Of a stretch of 64,000 nt of DNA, positions 16,164-25,541 are shown piece by piece. The position numbers were made by a program, and so were the translations under genes. The notes under the pieces are model-generated. The model did no database searches. It was not told the origin of the DNA and saw nothing but the letters and a program-made list of their open reading frames with translations. Position 1 is the first letter of the stretch. The number at the start of each line of letters is the position of its first letter. The DNA lies in contig CAXXOK010000010.1 of NCBI GenBank assembly GCA_963664595.2, forward strand, positions 434,001-498,000, in the 5' to 3' direction. This DNA comes from CAXXOK01 sp963664595. GTDB lineage: Bacteria; Bacillota; Clostridia; Christensenellales; Aristaeellaceae.

Positions 16164-18884
16164 TCAACTCAGAAGCGAATCTTTCTGCTCCATATACTGA
16201 TCATAAGACATCAGCACCTCGCGGGGTTTGGGACCGGCGCTCTGGCTGATGATGCCGCGGGACGCCATATCATCAATCAGGCGGCCGGCGCGCGCGTAGC
16301 CGATTTTCATGCGGCGCTGAAGCATGCTGATGCTGGCCTGTCCATCGGTAATGACCATTTCGATGGCTTCTTCCAGCTTTTTATCGGAGCTTTCCTCCGA
16401 GCTGTTTCCGTTAAGGATTGCCGAAACGGCGCTGTCGCTGTTCTGCATCAGATCGTGAATGGATTCGTCGTAGTCCGTTTCCGAATTCTTGACGATATAG
16501 GTTACCACGTTGCGGATTTCCTGGTCGCTCACATAGCAGCCCTGCACACGCATCGGCGCGCTGCTGCCGGTGGGATAGTAAAACATGTCGCCGCTGCCCA
16601 GCAGCTTCTCCGCGCCGTTCGCATCCAAAATGGTGCGGCTGTCGATGCTGGAGGCTACCGCAAACGAAATGCGGGACGGGAAATTGGCCTTGATCAGGCC
16701 GGTGATCACGTTCACTGTCGGGCGCTGCGTTGCGATGATCACATGGATGCCGGACGCGCGGGCCAACTGGGCCAGGCGGATGATGCTATCCTCCACATCG
16801 CGTTTGCAGGCAAGCATCAGGTCGGAAAGCTCGTCAATGATGACCACGATGCGGGGCAGGGCAGGCTCGTCTCCGGCCCGCCGTGCGTTGTACGAGGTGA
16901 TGTTGCGTACGCCCTTGCTCTGCATTTTATGGTAGCGGTCCTGCATTTCCTGCACGGCCCATGCCAGCGCACCCGCGGCCTTGTGCGGATCGGTAACCAC
17001 GGGGATGAGCAGATGGGGAATTTCATTATACCCCTGAAGCTCCACGACCTTGGGGTCAATCAAAATCATCCGCATCTCCTGCGGAGTTTTGCGAAAGATC
17101 AGGCTGTTGATAATGGTATTGATGCATACGGATTTGCCGCTTCCCGTTTGACCGGCAATCAGAAGGTGAGGCATTCTTTCCAGATCGCAGATCACGGACC
17201 GGCCTGCGATATCCTTGCCGAGCGCGATGGGAAGGGTTGCTTTTGTATGCTCCATTTCCGGGCTTGTAAGCACCTCCGCCAGAGACACGCTGGAAATCTC
17301 GCGGTTGGGAACCTCGATCCCGAACAGGTTGGTACCGGGAATGGGAACTTCAATGCGCACCTGGCCATTGGCGGCCAATTGCAGCGCGATGGTTTCGGAG
17401 ATGCCGAGGATCTTCTTCACGTTTACACCGCTGGAGGTAAGCCCAAGCTCATACCGCGTTACGGCAGGGCCGTGGGTTAAGCGCTGCACACGAGCTGGGA
17501 TATCAAAGCTTTCCAGCGTTTCTTCAAGTGTTGCAATATTTTCCGCATCTTCCTGCCGGTTAACTGGCGGGGCGAAGTGCTTTAAATCCAGCAGTTCGAT
17601 CATCGGATAGGGATAAGCCACAGGGATTATTTGCGCCTCTTTTTGCTGAGGCTTCTCTTTTTGGGGCGGCAAAATCAGGGTTGGATCGTCCAACCGCTTG
17701 CCGGAAGGGGGAAAATCAAGAATTTTGTTGTTCTTCGGTCCCTTATAGGCGAAATAGCGGTCCTCGGGCTGAGCCTCCGGCGCGCTCATCTGCGGCGGCT
17801 GCGGAGAGGCTTGATGCATTTCCGTCTCCGGCATATGAGGCACCGCCTTGATATCGTTGACGGCAACGGGGGTTTCCTCGCCGATCTGATGGGCGATCTG
17901 TGTTTTGCGCTTGCGGATTTCATCCATCCGCTGGAGCATTTTGCTGGTGTCCGCGCTGGGTTTTTCCGGTGCGGCTGGGATCTCCGGGGCGATGACTTCA
18001 TCATACAGGGTAACCGGCTGGCGCTGCGCAATGGGGGGCTGAACCGCTTGAAGCGGTTGGAGCTGAGGAACCTGCCCCGGAACTGTATTGCGGATGGGAA
18101 CAGGTTTTTGTACAGGAGGGGCCTGATTGCCCGGTATGCTTTCATGGGCGGCGGCAGGCTGTTGCGGGGCGCCCTTCCGTTTATAGGTGGGGGTATTTAG
18201 ACTCTGCTTCTGGGCTTCCTCCTGTTGCTTTTGAAGCTCCAGCTTTTTCAGATGTGCCTGCCTGCTCTTTTCCAACGCTCTTTGATCCTTATTCAGCCTG
18301 GCGGTTTCTCTGGCCTGACGAAGCGAACCGAAGAAATCAAACCTTGAGAAGAACAAAAGGCATAGCAGGCTTAAAAGGGACAGGATGATTACACCGCCGA
18401 TTTTGCCAACGTAAAACGAAAGAGGCCAGGCGGTAAACATGCCCAGCACGCCGCCGAAGCTGCTTTGCGTGGATGCGATGGTATAGCTGGCGGACAGCAC
18501 GCTTGCATAATCGTTATCCGTAGTTTTGGCAAAGTATTCCATCAAAGTGGAATCCGATGTTTTGGACAGCAGGTTGATGAGACCCAGTACAAAGACATAA
18601 CAAAGAAGCAGCAAAAAGAAAGCCCGAACCGATGTTTTGCGGTAGGCGGACAACAGAACGATCAGACCGCTCCACATAATAAAAATTGGTACGCCAAGGC
18701 ACAGAATGCCGCCAAGCCCCTGCACCATATGGCGTATGGAAAGAAAAACACTGCCAGGGAACAAGCCAAGAGCGGATACCCCGGCCAGCGCACCGATGGC
18801 AATCAGAAGAAACCCGAAGATATTCCGGAACAGAATGGTATCCGAACTATAATTTTTCGCCTGCACCCGACGTTTGCTGATCAT
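16164..18884 (-). CDS. ftsK: DNA translocase FtsK/SpoIIIE
   Basis: Membrane-anchored hexameric DNA pump that clears chromosomes from the division septum. Four hydrophobic helices occupy about residues 20-170; a Gln/Pro-rich linker follows to about 430; the RecA-like motor has the Walker A loop GQTGSGKSVCINT and Walker B IVVIIDELSDLM, plus GRSVICDLERMPHLLIAG and AQLARASGIHVIIATQRP; the C-terminal winged-helix gamma domain (SISMLQRRMKIGYARAGRLI) binds orientation sequences. Length 906 residues. It is 12 bases downstream of the DUF3298 protein gene. Confidence 0.95.
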   Translation of the reverse strand: MISKRRVQAKNYSSDTILFRNIFGFLLIAIGALAGVSALGLFPGSVFLSIRHMVQGLGGILCLGVPIFIMWSGLIVLLSAYRKTSVRAFFLLLLCYVFVLGLINLLSKTSDSTLMEYFAKTTDNDYASVLSASYTIASTQSSFGGVLGMFTAWPLSFYVGKIGGVIILSLLSLLCLLFFSRFDFFGSLRQARETARLNKDQRALEKSRQAHLKKLELQKQQEEAQKQSLNTPTYKRKGAPQQPAAAHESIPGNQAPPVQKPVPIRNTVPGQVPQLQPLQAVQPPIAQRQPVTLYDEVIAPEIPAAPEKPSADTSKMLQRMDEIRKRKTQIAHQIGEETPVAVNDIKAVPHMPETEMHQASPQPPQMSAPEAQPEDRYFAYKGPKNNKILDFPPSGKRLDDPTLILPPQKEKPQQKEAQIIPVAYPYPMIELLDLKHFAPPVNRQEDAENIATLEETLESFDIPARVQRLTHGPAVTRYELGLTSSGVNVKKILGISETIALQLAANGQVRIEVPIPGTNLFGIEVPNREISSVSLAEVLTSPEMEHTKATLPIALGKDIAGRSVICDLERMPHLLIAGQTGSGKSVCINTIINSLIFRKTPQEMRMILIDPKVVELQGYNEIPHLLIPVVTDPHKAAGALAWAVQEMQDRYHKMQSKGVRNITSYNARRAGDEPALPRIVVIIDELSDLMLACKRDVEDSIIRLAQLARASGIHVIIATQRPTVNVITGLIKANFPSRISFAVASSIDSRTILDANGAEKLLGSGDMFYYPTGSSAPMRVQGCYVSDQEIRNVVTYIVKNSETDYDESIHDLMQNSDSAVSAILNGNSSEESSDKKLEEAIEMVITDGQASISMLQRRMKIGYARAGRLIDDMASRGIISQSAGPKPREVLMSYDQYMEQKDSLLS

Positions 18885-18896
18885 ATTGCCTCCGCT

Positions 18897-20099
18897 TTAT
18901 TTCGCCAGTCGTACCGCATACAGTATATCGTTTTCATCCGCGTACAGCATCAACTGCCGGCCGGAAACCGTATAATAATCCGCCGTGCCGACAGGCAAAC
19001 CGTAATCTGTGGAAATATAGGCGTCGAACGCAACGGATGGCGTTGGTTCGCCCAGTATCTGTAACCAGCGGTCACGGGGTGTGACCCCGGTTTGCAACCC
19101 GAAAAGGTTCATCCGTGTAGCCAGGATCCCCTCCACTACGGAAGCGTCCCAGGCTTGTGTCAGTGCGTCGCTCATCACGAGTATCTGCCTGAAATCGGCG
19201 GCCTCCAGCTGAAAATACCGTCCGCCGGGGTATTGATCCGGCGTGCGCAGCAGCCGGTATTGTGAAATCAGCTCAGGCAGAGGATCGCCCAGCTTGATCG
19301 GCAGATAGGGCAGCGAGCCTTGTGACGCGGCGGTTTCGATGCTTTCCTTGATTTGCGAATCGGTGTATTGTGGCATCAGCACGTTCAGACGGGCGGGAAT
19401 GGAGCCTGCGTCGGGAATCAGGAAATTTTGCAGTTCTCCGTATTGAAACTGTACCGAGCCGCTGTACTCACTGAGCAACGCAAACTGCCGGTACGGGTAG
19501 TAAAACGTCATTCCATTATCATCAAAGGAAAAGGAATCGACCGGGAGCGGCGTGACCTCCGCATATTCCAGATAGCTGGACAGCTCGTCCGCGTAATCGC
19601 CTGAAAGCTGCGCTTCCATCCAGGCTGCCGCCGTGCCGGCATCAATAAAGAAATCATTGAGCGTAAGGCGTTTGCCGCTTCGCAGATCATAGGCAAGCGC
19701 TGTGTACTGCTGCCCGCTTCTCAAATTCTCCATCATACCTTTGGCACTGATTACAACGGAGAACAGTTGGTCTTTTACATACGTGGTATAGGATACCTGA
19801 AGCCCGATTCCACCCTGCTGCAGGGTGCTCAGGGTGATCAGCCGCTGGGCAATGTTGGCTTCGTTCACAATGGCGTCATTAATCTGCTGCTGCAGTGCGG
19901 TATCCTGCATCCCATTCAACTGGGGATACCGGACAAAATTATCTCCGATTTCCGTTGCAACTTCGTTGATTTCAACGGTGTTTTCCGTGGATGGGGAGAT
20001 CAGGGTAACGGTTGCAAGGGCCAGCAACTGCATGAAAAAAACGCACAATAAAACAAGCAGGATAAAGACGAAAATTTTTCGAAACCGTACACGCATCAT
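18897..20099 (-). CDS. Membrane-anchored DUF4163/DUF3298 protein (RsiV-like extracellular domains)
   Basis: One N-terminal membrane helix (FVFILLVLLCVFFMQLLALA) with a short basic cytoplasmic start, then an extracellular region. Residues about 50-150 fit the PdaC/DUF4163 pattern (QLNGMQDTALQQQINDAI) and residues about 150-235 the DUF3298 pattern (YDLRSGKRLTLNDFF, FYYPYRQF), the pair found in the lysozyme-binding anti-sigma factor RsiV and in PdaC. No anti-sigma cytoplasmic domain is present, so it is not RsiV itself. A further C-terminal domain (about 240-400) is unassigned. First gene of the operon with ftsK, hisS and aspS. Ribosome site AAAGGAG precedes the ATG. Confidence 0.75.
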   Translation of the reverse strand: MMRVRFRKIFVFILLVLLCVFFMQLLALATVTLISPSTENTVEINEVATEIGDNFVRYPQLNGMQDTALQQQINDAIVNEANIAQRLITLSTLQQGGIGLQVSYTTYVKDQLFSVVISAKGMMENLRSGQQYTALAYDLRSGKRLTLNDFFIDAGTAAAWMEAQLSGDYADELSSYLEYAEVTPLPVDSFSFDDNGMTFYYPYRQFALLSEYSGSVQFQYGELQNFLIPDAGSIPARLNVLMPQYTDSQIKESIETAASQGSLPYLPIKLGDPLPELISQYRLLRTPDQYPGGRYFQLEAADFRQILVMSDALTQAWDASVVEGILATRMNLFGLQTGVTPRDRWLQILGEPTPSVAFDAYISTDYGLPVGTADYYTVSGRQLMLYADENDILYAVRLAK

Positions 20100-20119
20100 T
20101 GCCCGCTCCTTTCCAGAAA

Positions 20120-20148
20120 ATTATACAGTATTGAACGGTTTGTTGCAA
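20120..20148 (-). promoter_or_regulatory. Promoter of the DUF3298-ftsK-hisS-aspS operon
   Basis: TTGCAA (20143-20148) and TATAAT (20120-20125) on the - strand, spacing 17, about 20 bases upstream of the ATG. Confidence 0.75.
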
Positions 20149-20163
20149 GTGTGTTACAAAACG

Positions 20164-20198
20164 AAAAAAACAAGCGTACACATTTCGCATACGCTTGT
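20164..20198 (-). terminator. Intrinsic terminator after pgi
   Basis: Nine-base stem ACAAGCGTA/TACGCTTGT (20170-20178 with 20190-20198) followed on the - strand by seven T residues. Confidence 0.9.
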
Positions 20199-20213
20199 TT
20201 TATAACGAAAAAA

Positions 20214-21632
20214 TTACAGAATATAACGCTTCATTAACTCGGGACGGTCCTGCATTTCCTTGGATTTCTTCTGATATTTTTCGCCTTGATTGCCCAGCAC
20301 CGCAAAGCTGGCAATTTTGGAATTTTCAACACCGGGCTGGTTGAAGGCGTCGATATCCAGAAGCTCACCGGCATACGCGGTGACCATCTCAAAAAAGAAG
20401 AGCAGTTGTCCGATGGTATTGGCGTTCACCTCGGGCAGGATAATCGTCTGGTTCAGGCGTCCGGCCTGATAGAGAGCAAACTCTGTGCCCAGCTGTTCCG
20501 CATGGAGCAGCTGATTGAGCGTTTTGCCGCCCAGGAAGGCGACATCGGCAAAGTCTTCGCAGCCATGGGCGATCTTCGTTTCGGTATGGAATTTTTCCAC
20601 CTTCAGGAAGGTGACAACCTTATCAAAGGGGCCTTCCGTATACAGCTGCAGCTGGCTGTGCTGGTCCGTAACGCCGAGCGCCTTGGTGGGCGTCTGGCCG
20701 CAATTGACGGCCATGCCTTTACGGGTTACGTTTTTGCCCAGGCTTTCCGCCCACAGCTGGCAAAACCAGTCCGCCATGTATTTCAGGCTGTCGGCATAGG
20801 GCATAACAACCTGAACGTTCGCGTTGCGGTCCTCTGTGGCGAGGTACTGCAGGGTGGCTTCCAGCAGAGCGGGGTTTTGCCACACATCGCTGCTTTTGCA
20901 GCGCTCGTCCATGGCGGCGGCACCCTGCAGCATAGCGCGGATATCAATGCCGCAAACCGCCGCGGGCAGCAGGCCGACGGGGGTAAGCTCGCTGAAACGG
21001 CCGCCGACGCCGTCCGGAATGACAAACATGCGGAAGCCTTCCTTGCGGCCGATTTGGATCAGATTTCCCTTTTCCTTATCGGTGGTGGCGATAATGTGCT
21101 TTTGCCAGCCTTCGCCGACTTCCTTTTTGAGGAGATCGGAAATAATCAGGTACTGGCTCATGGTTTCGGCGGTTGCGCCGCTTTTGGTGATCACGTTGAA
21201 ACAGGTGCGCTTGAGATCAATCACATCCAGCAGCGATGCCATGCGTTCGGGATCGATATTATCTTCCACGTAAAACTTGGGGCCGTTGCGTTTTTCCAGT
21301 TCGTTCCAGCGCAGGTGGTTCAGGGCGTTCTGCACCGCGATGGGGCCCAGCGCGCTGCCGCCGATTCCCAGCACGACAAAAGAATCGAAGTTTTCCCGGA
21401 CGTAAGCGGCGGCCTCTTCAATCTGCTGTAAAATGTCCGATTGATTATAGGGCAGCTCCGTCCAGCCGAGCCAGCCGGTGCCGCGGTGCTTTTGCACAGC
21501 CATCTGCGCAGCTGCGGCGGCGTCCGACATCTGCATAACCTCGTTGGCATCGATTCCGTATTGGAAGCCGATGATGTCGCTCATCATATGGTTGACATCC
21601 AGTCTGATCTGTGATTCACTAACCTTCTTCAT
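20214..21632 (-). CDS. pgi: Glucose-6-phosphate isomerase
   Basis: Interconverts glucose-6-phosphate and fructose-6-phosphate. Family markers include VVLGIGGSALGPIAVQNAL, the signature FNVITKSGATAETMSQYLI, PDGVGGRFSELTPVGLL and, late in the protein, QPGVENSK. Length 472 residues, at the short end typical of Firmicute Pgi. The ATG at 21632 follows AAGGAGG by 7 bases. It has its own promoter with an extended -10 and its own terminator, so it is monocistronic. Confidence 0.96.
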   Translation of the reverse strand: MKKVSESQIRLDVNHMMSDIIGFQYGIDANEVMQMSDAAAAAQMAVQKHRGTGWLGWTELPYNQSDILQQIEEAAAYVRENFDSFVVLGIGGSALGPIAVQNALNHLRWNELEKRNGPKFYVEDNIDPERMASLLDVIDLKRTCFNVITKSGATAETMSQYLIISDLLKKEVGEGWQKHIIATTDKEKGNLIQIGRKEGFRMFVIPDGVGGRFSELTPVGLLPAAVCGIDIRAMLQGAAAMDERCKSSDVWQNPALLEATLQYLATEDRNANVQVVMPYADSLKYMADWFCQLWAESLGKNVTRKGMAVNCGQTPTKALGVTDQHSQLQLYTEGPFDKVVTFLKVEKFHTETKIAHGCEDFADVAFLGGKTLNQLLHAEQLGTEFALYQAGRLNQTIILPEVNANTIGQLLFFFEMVTAYAGELLDIDAFNQPGVENSKIASFAVLGNQGEKYQKKSKEMQDRPELMKRYIL

Positions 21633-21660
21633 GCTTCATCCTCCTTGGTTTTTCAAGTGG

Positions 21661-21689
21661 ATTATATCACACAGTATTGCAAAGCAAAA
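21661..21689 (-). promoter_or_regulatory. pgi promoter with extended -10
   Basis: TGATATAAT (-10 hexamer at 21661-21666) on the - strand carries the TG extension; a weak TTTTGC lies 17 bases upstream at 21684-21689. Confidence 0.6.
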
Positions 21690-21715
21690 GAGCATTCCCG
21701 ATTTGAGAATGCTCT
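21682..21715 (-). terminator. Intrinsic terminator of the hexuronate operon
   Basis: Nine-base stem AGAGCATTC/GAATGCTCT (21689-21697 with 21707-21715) followed on the - strand by TTTGCTTT. Placed directly after kduD. Confidence 0.85.
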
Positions 21716-21757
21716 TGGCTTGGTAAAAACGGTTATTCAGTCATGGCAGAAAACAAA

Positions 21758-22552
21758 TTACGGCTGCCGTCCGATATAGGCCAGAATGCCGCCGTCCACA
21801 TACAGGATATGGCCGTTGACAAAGTCCGAAGCCTCGCTGGCCAGAAATACCGCTGGGCCGATCAGATCCTCCGGTTCGCCCCAGCGGTTGGCGGGCGTTT
21901 TGGCGCGGATAAAGGCGTCAAACGGATGCATGGAGCCATCCGCCTGCTTTTCCCGCAGTGGTGCGGTCTGCGGCGTGGCGATATAGCCGGGGCCGATGCC
22001 GTTGCACTGGATGTTGTTCTGGCCGTACTCCGAGCAAATGTTGCGCGTGAGCATTTTCAGGCCGCCCTTGGCCGCCGCGTAGGCGGATACGGTTTCGCGC
22101 CCAAGCTCGCTCATCATCGAGCAGATGTTGATGATCTTGCCATGGCCCTTTTTGATCATGGAGGGGATCACGGCCTTGGATACGATGAAGGGCGCGTTCA
22201 GGTCCACATCGATCACCTTGCGGAAGTCCGCGGCGGACATCTCCACCATCGGGATGCGCTTGATAATACCGGCATTGTTGACCAGGATATCGATCACGCC
22301 GACCTCCTGCTCGATTTTGGCAACCATCTCGTTTACGGCGTCCTCATCGGTTACGTCGCACACATAGCCGTAGGCCTTGACGCCCGCTTCTTCATAGGCT
22401 TTCAGGCCTTTATCGACCAGCTCCTGCTTGATGTCGTTGAACACGATGGTCGCTCCCGCGCCTGCAAAGCCGGTGGCAATGGCAAAGCCGATGCCGTAGC
22501 TTGCGCCGGTAACGAGCGCTACCTTATCTTTCAATGAAAATGCGTTGTTCAT
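21758..22552 (-). CDS. kduD: 2-dehydro-3-deoxy-D-gluconate 5-dehydrogenase (KduD-like SDR)
   Basis: Short-chain dehydrogenase of 264 residues with the NAD(P) loop VTGASYGIGFAIATGF, NNAGI, the catalytic Ser in INICSMMSELG and the YAAAKGG Tyr-Lys pair. The family includes gluconate 5-dehydrogenase; its position in an operon with kduI, kdgK and a KDPG aldolase favours KduD, which reduces 2,5-diketo-3-deoxygluconate to KDG. It is the last gene before the operon terminator and lies 11 bases after kdgK. Family is certain, the exact substrate is inferred from context. Confidence 0.88.
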   Translation of the reverse strand: MNNAFSLKDKVALVTGASYGIGFAIATGFAGAGATIVFNDIKQELVDKGLKAYEEAGVKAYGYVCDVTDEDAVNEMVAKIEQEVGVIDILVNNAGIIKRIPMVEMSAADFRKVIDVDLNAPFIVSKAVIPSMIKKGHGKIINICSMMSELGRETVSAYAAAKGGLKMLTRNICSEYGQNNIQCNGIGPGYIATPQTAPLREKQADGSMHPFDAFIRAKTPANRWGEPEDLIGPAVFLASEASDFVNGHILYVDGGILAYIGRQP

Positions 22553-22563
22553 TCTTGTCCTCC

Positions 22564-23595
22564 TTATCGCTGTACACGGCCGGAGCCGCTGCCCTTCATC
22601 AGCCCTTCCACCTCGGAAACGGATACGCGGTTGAAATCGCCGGAGATGGTATGCTTGAGGCAGCTGGCGGCAACAGCGAACTCCAGGGCGCTCTGCTCGT
22701 TACTGTAATTATTCAGGCCATAGATCAGGCCCGCGCCAAAGCTGTCGCCGCCGCCGACACGGTCCACGATATCGGTGATGGCATACTTGCGGCTGAGGAA
22801 GAAATCCTTGCCGTTGTACAGGCAGGCGCTCCAATCGTTGTGATTGGCGCTCTTGGACTCGCGCAGGGTGATGGCGACGCGCTTCACGTTGGGGTATTTC
22901 TCCATGGCCAGCCGGGCAATAGCCTTATACTGCTCCACGTTCAGCTCGCCCGTTTCCACGGCGGACTGGCTTTCGGCTTTGAGCAGCAGAGATTTCTGGA
23001 AATCCTCCTCGTTGGCGATGATGGTATCCACATATTTAACCAACTCGGTCATTACCTGATCGGCGGTTTTGCCGTATTTCCAAAGGTTTTTGCGGTAGTT
23101 GAGATCGCAGCTCACGTGCAGGCCAAGCTTCTTGGCGGTTTTCACGGCGGCCAGGCTCAGCTCGGCAGCGCTTTCACTGATGGCGGGGGTAATGCCGGTG
23201 ATGTGGAACCATCCGGCGCCCTCCAGCGCTTTCTCCCAATTGATATCGGCAGGGCTTGCTTCGGCGATGGCGCTGTTGGCGCGGTCATAGACCACCTTGC
23301 TGGGGCGCTGCACGGCGCCGGTTTCCAGATAATAAATACCCATGCGGCCGGGCTTGCGCACAATCGCGGAGGTATCCACCCCAAAGCCGCGAAGCTCGCG
23401 CAGGCAGGCATCCCCGATTGCGTTATCGGGCAGCACGGTGACAAAGCTTGCGTCCATGCCATAATTGGCAAGGCTGACGGCTACATTCGCTTCGCCGCCG
23501 CCGAAGGTGGCTTCCAGCGTGGGGGATTGGAACCAGCGCTCAAAGGCAGGGCTTTTCAAACGGAGCATGATTTCGCCAAACGTTACAACTTTCAT
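22564..23595 (-). CDS. kdgK: 2-dehydro-3-deoxygluconokinase (PfkB family)
   Basis: Phosphorylates KDG to 2-keto-3-deoxy-6-phosphogluconate. Ribokinase-fold signatures: FGGGEANVAVSLANYG near the N-terminus, which belongs to the KDG/fructose kinase branch, and DRVGGGDSFGAGLIYGL with the catalytic Asp near the C-terminus. Start MKVVTFGEIMLRL, length 343 residues. It lies between the aldolase and kduD genes, directly matching its pathway position. Confidence 0.92.
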   Translation of the reverse strand: MKVVTFGEIMLRLKSPAFERWFQSPTLEATFGGGEANVAVSLANYGMDASFVTVLPDNAIGDACLRELRGFGVDTSAIVRKPGRMGIYYLETGAVQRPSKVVYDRANSAIAEASPADINWEKALEGAGWFHITGITPAISESAAELSLAAVKTAKKLGLHVSCDLNYRKNLWKYGKTADQVMTELVKYVDTIIANEEDFQKSLLLKAESQSAVETGELNVEQYKAIARLAMEKYPNVKRVAITLRESKSANHNDWSACLYNGKDFFLSRKYAITDIVDRVGGGDSFGAGLIYGLNNYSNEQSALEFAVAASCLKHTISGDFNRVSVSEVEGLMKGSGSGRVQR

Positions 23596-23625
23596 CGGTC
23601 AAACATCCTTTCCCAATCTCGTAGA

Positions 23626-24582
23626 TTATTTCTGCAGCAGATGGAACGCAAACCCGGCAATCTCGTCTTTCAGGTAAATGGCAATCATCTTGCCGTCCTT
23701 ATAGGCCGCGCTTTCTTCATCAAACGCAAAGCCGCGCTGCTCAAAGTGCCACTGGGCGCGCTGGATGTAGTTGGTGGCGATGGCGATATGGCCGTGGGTG
23801 CCGCGGAAGGGCTTTTTCATCATCTCAAACGCGGTGCCGGTGAAGGTGGAGCTGTTGCCGTCCTTGATCGGCCAGCCCAGAAGCTTGGCAAGCATCTGAG
23901 CATCCCTCATAGCCTGTTCGGGAGAACCGGAGTTAATGCCGATATGCCGGAGCTCCAGTCCCAGCATCACGGTGACGGCGCTGCGGGTGAGTTCTTCAAT
24001 CTTGGCCCAATCCTTGGCGGCAATTGCCTTTTGGTCCACCATCCAGCTGCCGCCGCAGGCGACGACCTTGGAAAAATTGAGGTAATCCAACAGATTATCC
24101 TCGCTTATGCCGCCGGTGGGGACAAATTTCACATCGCCGTATGGCGCGCTCATGGCCTTGATCAGCTTCAGTCCACCCAGCGCCTCGGCGGGAAAAAACT
24201 TTACAGTGGATATGCCCAGGGAAAGCGCCACTTCAATATCGCTGGGGTTTGCGCAGCCGGGCAGCACGGGAACACCGGCATCAATGCAGTGCTTGACCAC
24301 CGCGGGGTTCAGGCCGGGGCTTACGATGTAGGCAGCGCCCGCGGCAATGGCGCGGTCCGCCTGCTCAATGGTGAGCACGGTGCCTGCACCCAGCATTACA
24401 TGGGGGAGCTCCTCGTGCACGCGCTTGATGGATTCCTCGGCGGCGTCGGAGCGGAAGGTGATTTCAGCCACCGGCAGCCCGCCGTCGGCCAGCGCTTTGC
24501 ACAGGGGGACGGCGTCGTTTGCGTCGGTTACTTTGATTACGGGGATCATTCCCGCCAGAGACAATTTGTGCATCATATCCAT
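23626..24582 (-). CDS. KDPG/KHG aldolase with fused C-terminal VOC-like domain
   Basis: Residues 1-210 form the class I aldolase that splits 2-keto-3-deoxy-6-phosphogluconate into pyruvate and glyceraldehyde-3-phosphate: GLPVAEITFRSDAAEESI, LGAGTVLTIEQADRAI, the Schiff-base lysine region STVKFFPAEALGG, and VPTGGISEDNL. The remaining ~100 residues (LRHIGINSGSPEQAMRDAQ to the end) resemble half of a vicinal-oxygen-chelate (glyoxalase-like) domain. Ordinary Eda proteins are about 210 residues, so the 318-residue length is a fusion; similar fusions are known in Clostridia. Ribosome site is weak. Between kduI and kdgK. Confidence 0.88.
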   Translation of the reverse strand: MDMMHKLSLAGMIPVIKVTDANDAVPLCKALADGGLPVAEITFRSDAAEESIKRVHEELPHVMLGAGTVLTIEQADRAIAAGAAYIVSPGLNPAVVKHCIDAGVPVLPGCANPSDIEVALSLGISTVKFFPAEALGGLKLIKAMSAPYGDVKFVPTGGISEDNLLDYLNFSKVVACGGSWMVDQKAIAAKDWAKIEELTRSAVTVMLGLELRHIGINSGSPEQAMRDAQMLAKLLGWPIKDGNSSTFTGTAFEMMKKPFRGTHGHIAIATNYIQRAQWHFEQRGFAFDEESAAYKDGKMIAIYLKDEIAGFAFHLLQK

Positions 24583-24626
24583 TTCATGTCACATCTCTTT
24601 CTCAAATTAACGGAAGGAATAAAGGG

Positions 24627-25463
24627 TTACCGGAGCTTGCTCATGGGGACGGCATCCATATCGTCAAAGGCCTGGTTTTCGCCGACCATGCCCCAAATGA
24701 AGGAATAGCCGCTCGTGCCGCTGGCGCTGTGGATGGACCAGCTCGGGCTGATAATCGCCTGGCGGTTGCGGATGACAACGTGACGGGTTTCTTCCGGCTC
24801 GCCCATATAATGGAAAACAACCGCGTCGTCCGAAAGGTTGAAGTACAGATACACTTCCATGCGGCGGTCGTGCAGGTGGCAGGGCATGGTGTTCCATACG
24901 TTGCCGGGCATCAGATTGGTCATGCCCATTACAAGCTGGCAGCTTTCCACCTGGCCGGGCAGAATGTATTTGCAGATGGTGCGGTGATTGCTTTCTTCCT
25001 GCGTGCCCAGTTCCACCTTGGCGCAGTCCTCCGGCTTGATCAGCACGGTGGGGCAGGTGCGGTGCGCGGGCGCGCTGTTGAAGTAAAACATGGCGGGGGT
25101 TTTCGCATCGTCGCTTTCAAAAACAACATCGCCCGCTCCCATACCGATATAAAGGCCGTCCTTGGCCCGGAGTGCGTAACGGGTGCCATCCACAGTCACG
25201 GTGCCGCTGCCGCCGATATTGATTATGCCAAGCTCGCGGCGCTCCAGAAAGCTTTTGGCGTGCAGCTCATCGCCGGAGGGAAGGCTGAGCGTTTGGCCGG
25301 CCGGCACGGCGCTGCCCGTGATGATACGGTCGATATGGCTGTAAACCGTTTTCACCTCATTAGGTTTGAACAGATCCTCAATCAGAAATTCTTCACGGAG
25401 ACGGGCGGTATCATAGTACTTTACGTCTTTAGGGCTTGATGCGTTACGCAATTCCATGTTCAT
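24627..25463 (-). CDS. kduI: 5-dehydro-4-deoxy-D-glucuronate isomerase
   Basis: Isomerises 5-keto-4-deoxyuronate, the product of unsaturated uronides from pectin or glycosaminoglycans, to 2,5-diketo-3-deoxygluconate, the KduD substrate. Recognisable segments: YYDTARLREEFLIEDLF, ELGIINIGGSGTVTVDG, and the metal-binding cupin motif NTMPCHLHDRRMEVYLYF with a later His in SIHSASGTSGYSFIWG. Length 278 residues. AGGAGG lies four bases before the ATG at 25463. It follows uxaB by 78 bases. Confidence 0.95.
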   Translation of the reverse strand: MNMELRNASSPKDVKYYDTARLREEFLIEDLFKPNEVKTVYSHIDRIITGSAVPAGQTLSLPSGDELHAKSFLERRELGIINIGGSGTVTVDGTRYALRAKDGLYIGMGAGDVVFESDDAKTPAMFYFNSAPAHRTCPTVLIKPEDCAKVELGTQEESNHRTICKYILPGQVESCQLVMGMTNLMPGNVWNTMPCHLHDRRMEVYLYFNLSDDAVVFHYMGEPEETRHVVIRNRQAIISPSWSIHSASGTSGYSFIWGMVGENQAFDDMDAVPMSKLR

Positions 25464-25541
25464 TAATCCTCCTAATATTTATATACAAATAACAGCCGTT
25501 TGAGTATTCGCCAATGCGGTTTGGATTCCCTTTTTAATTTC

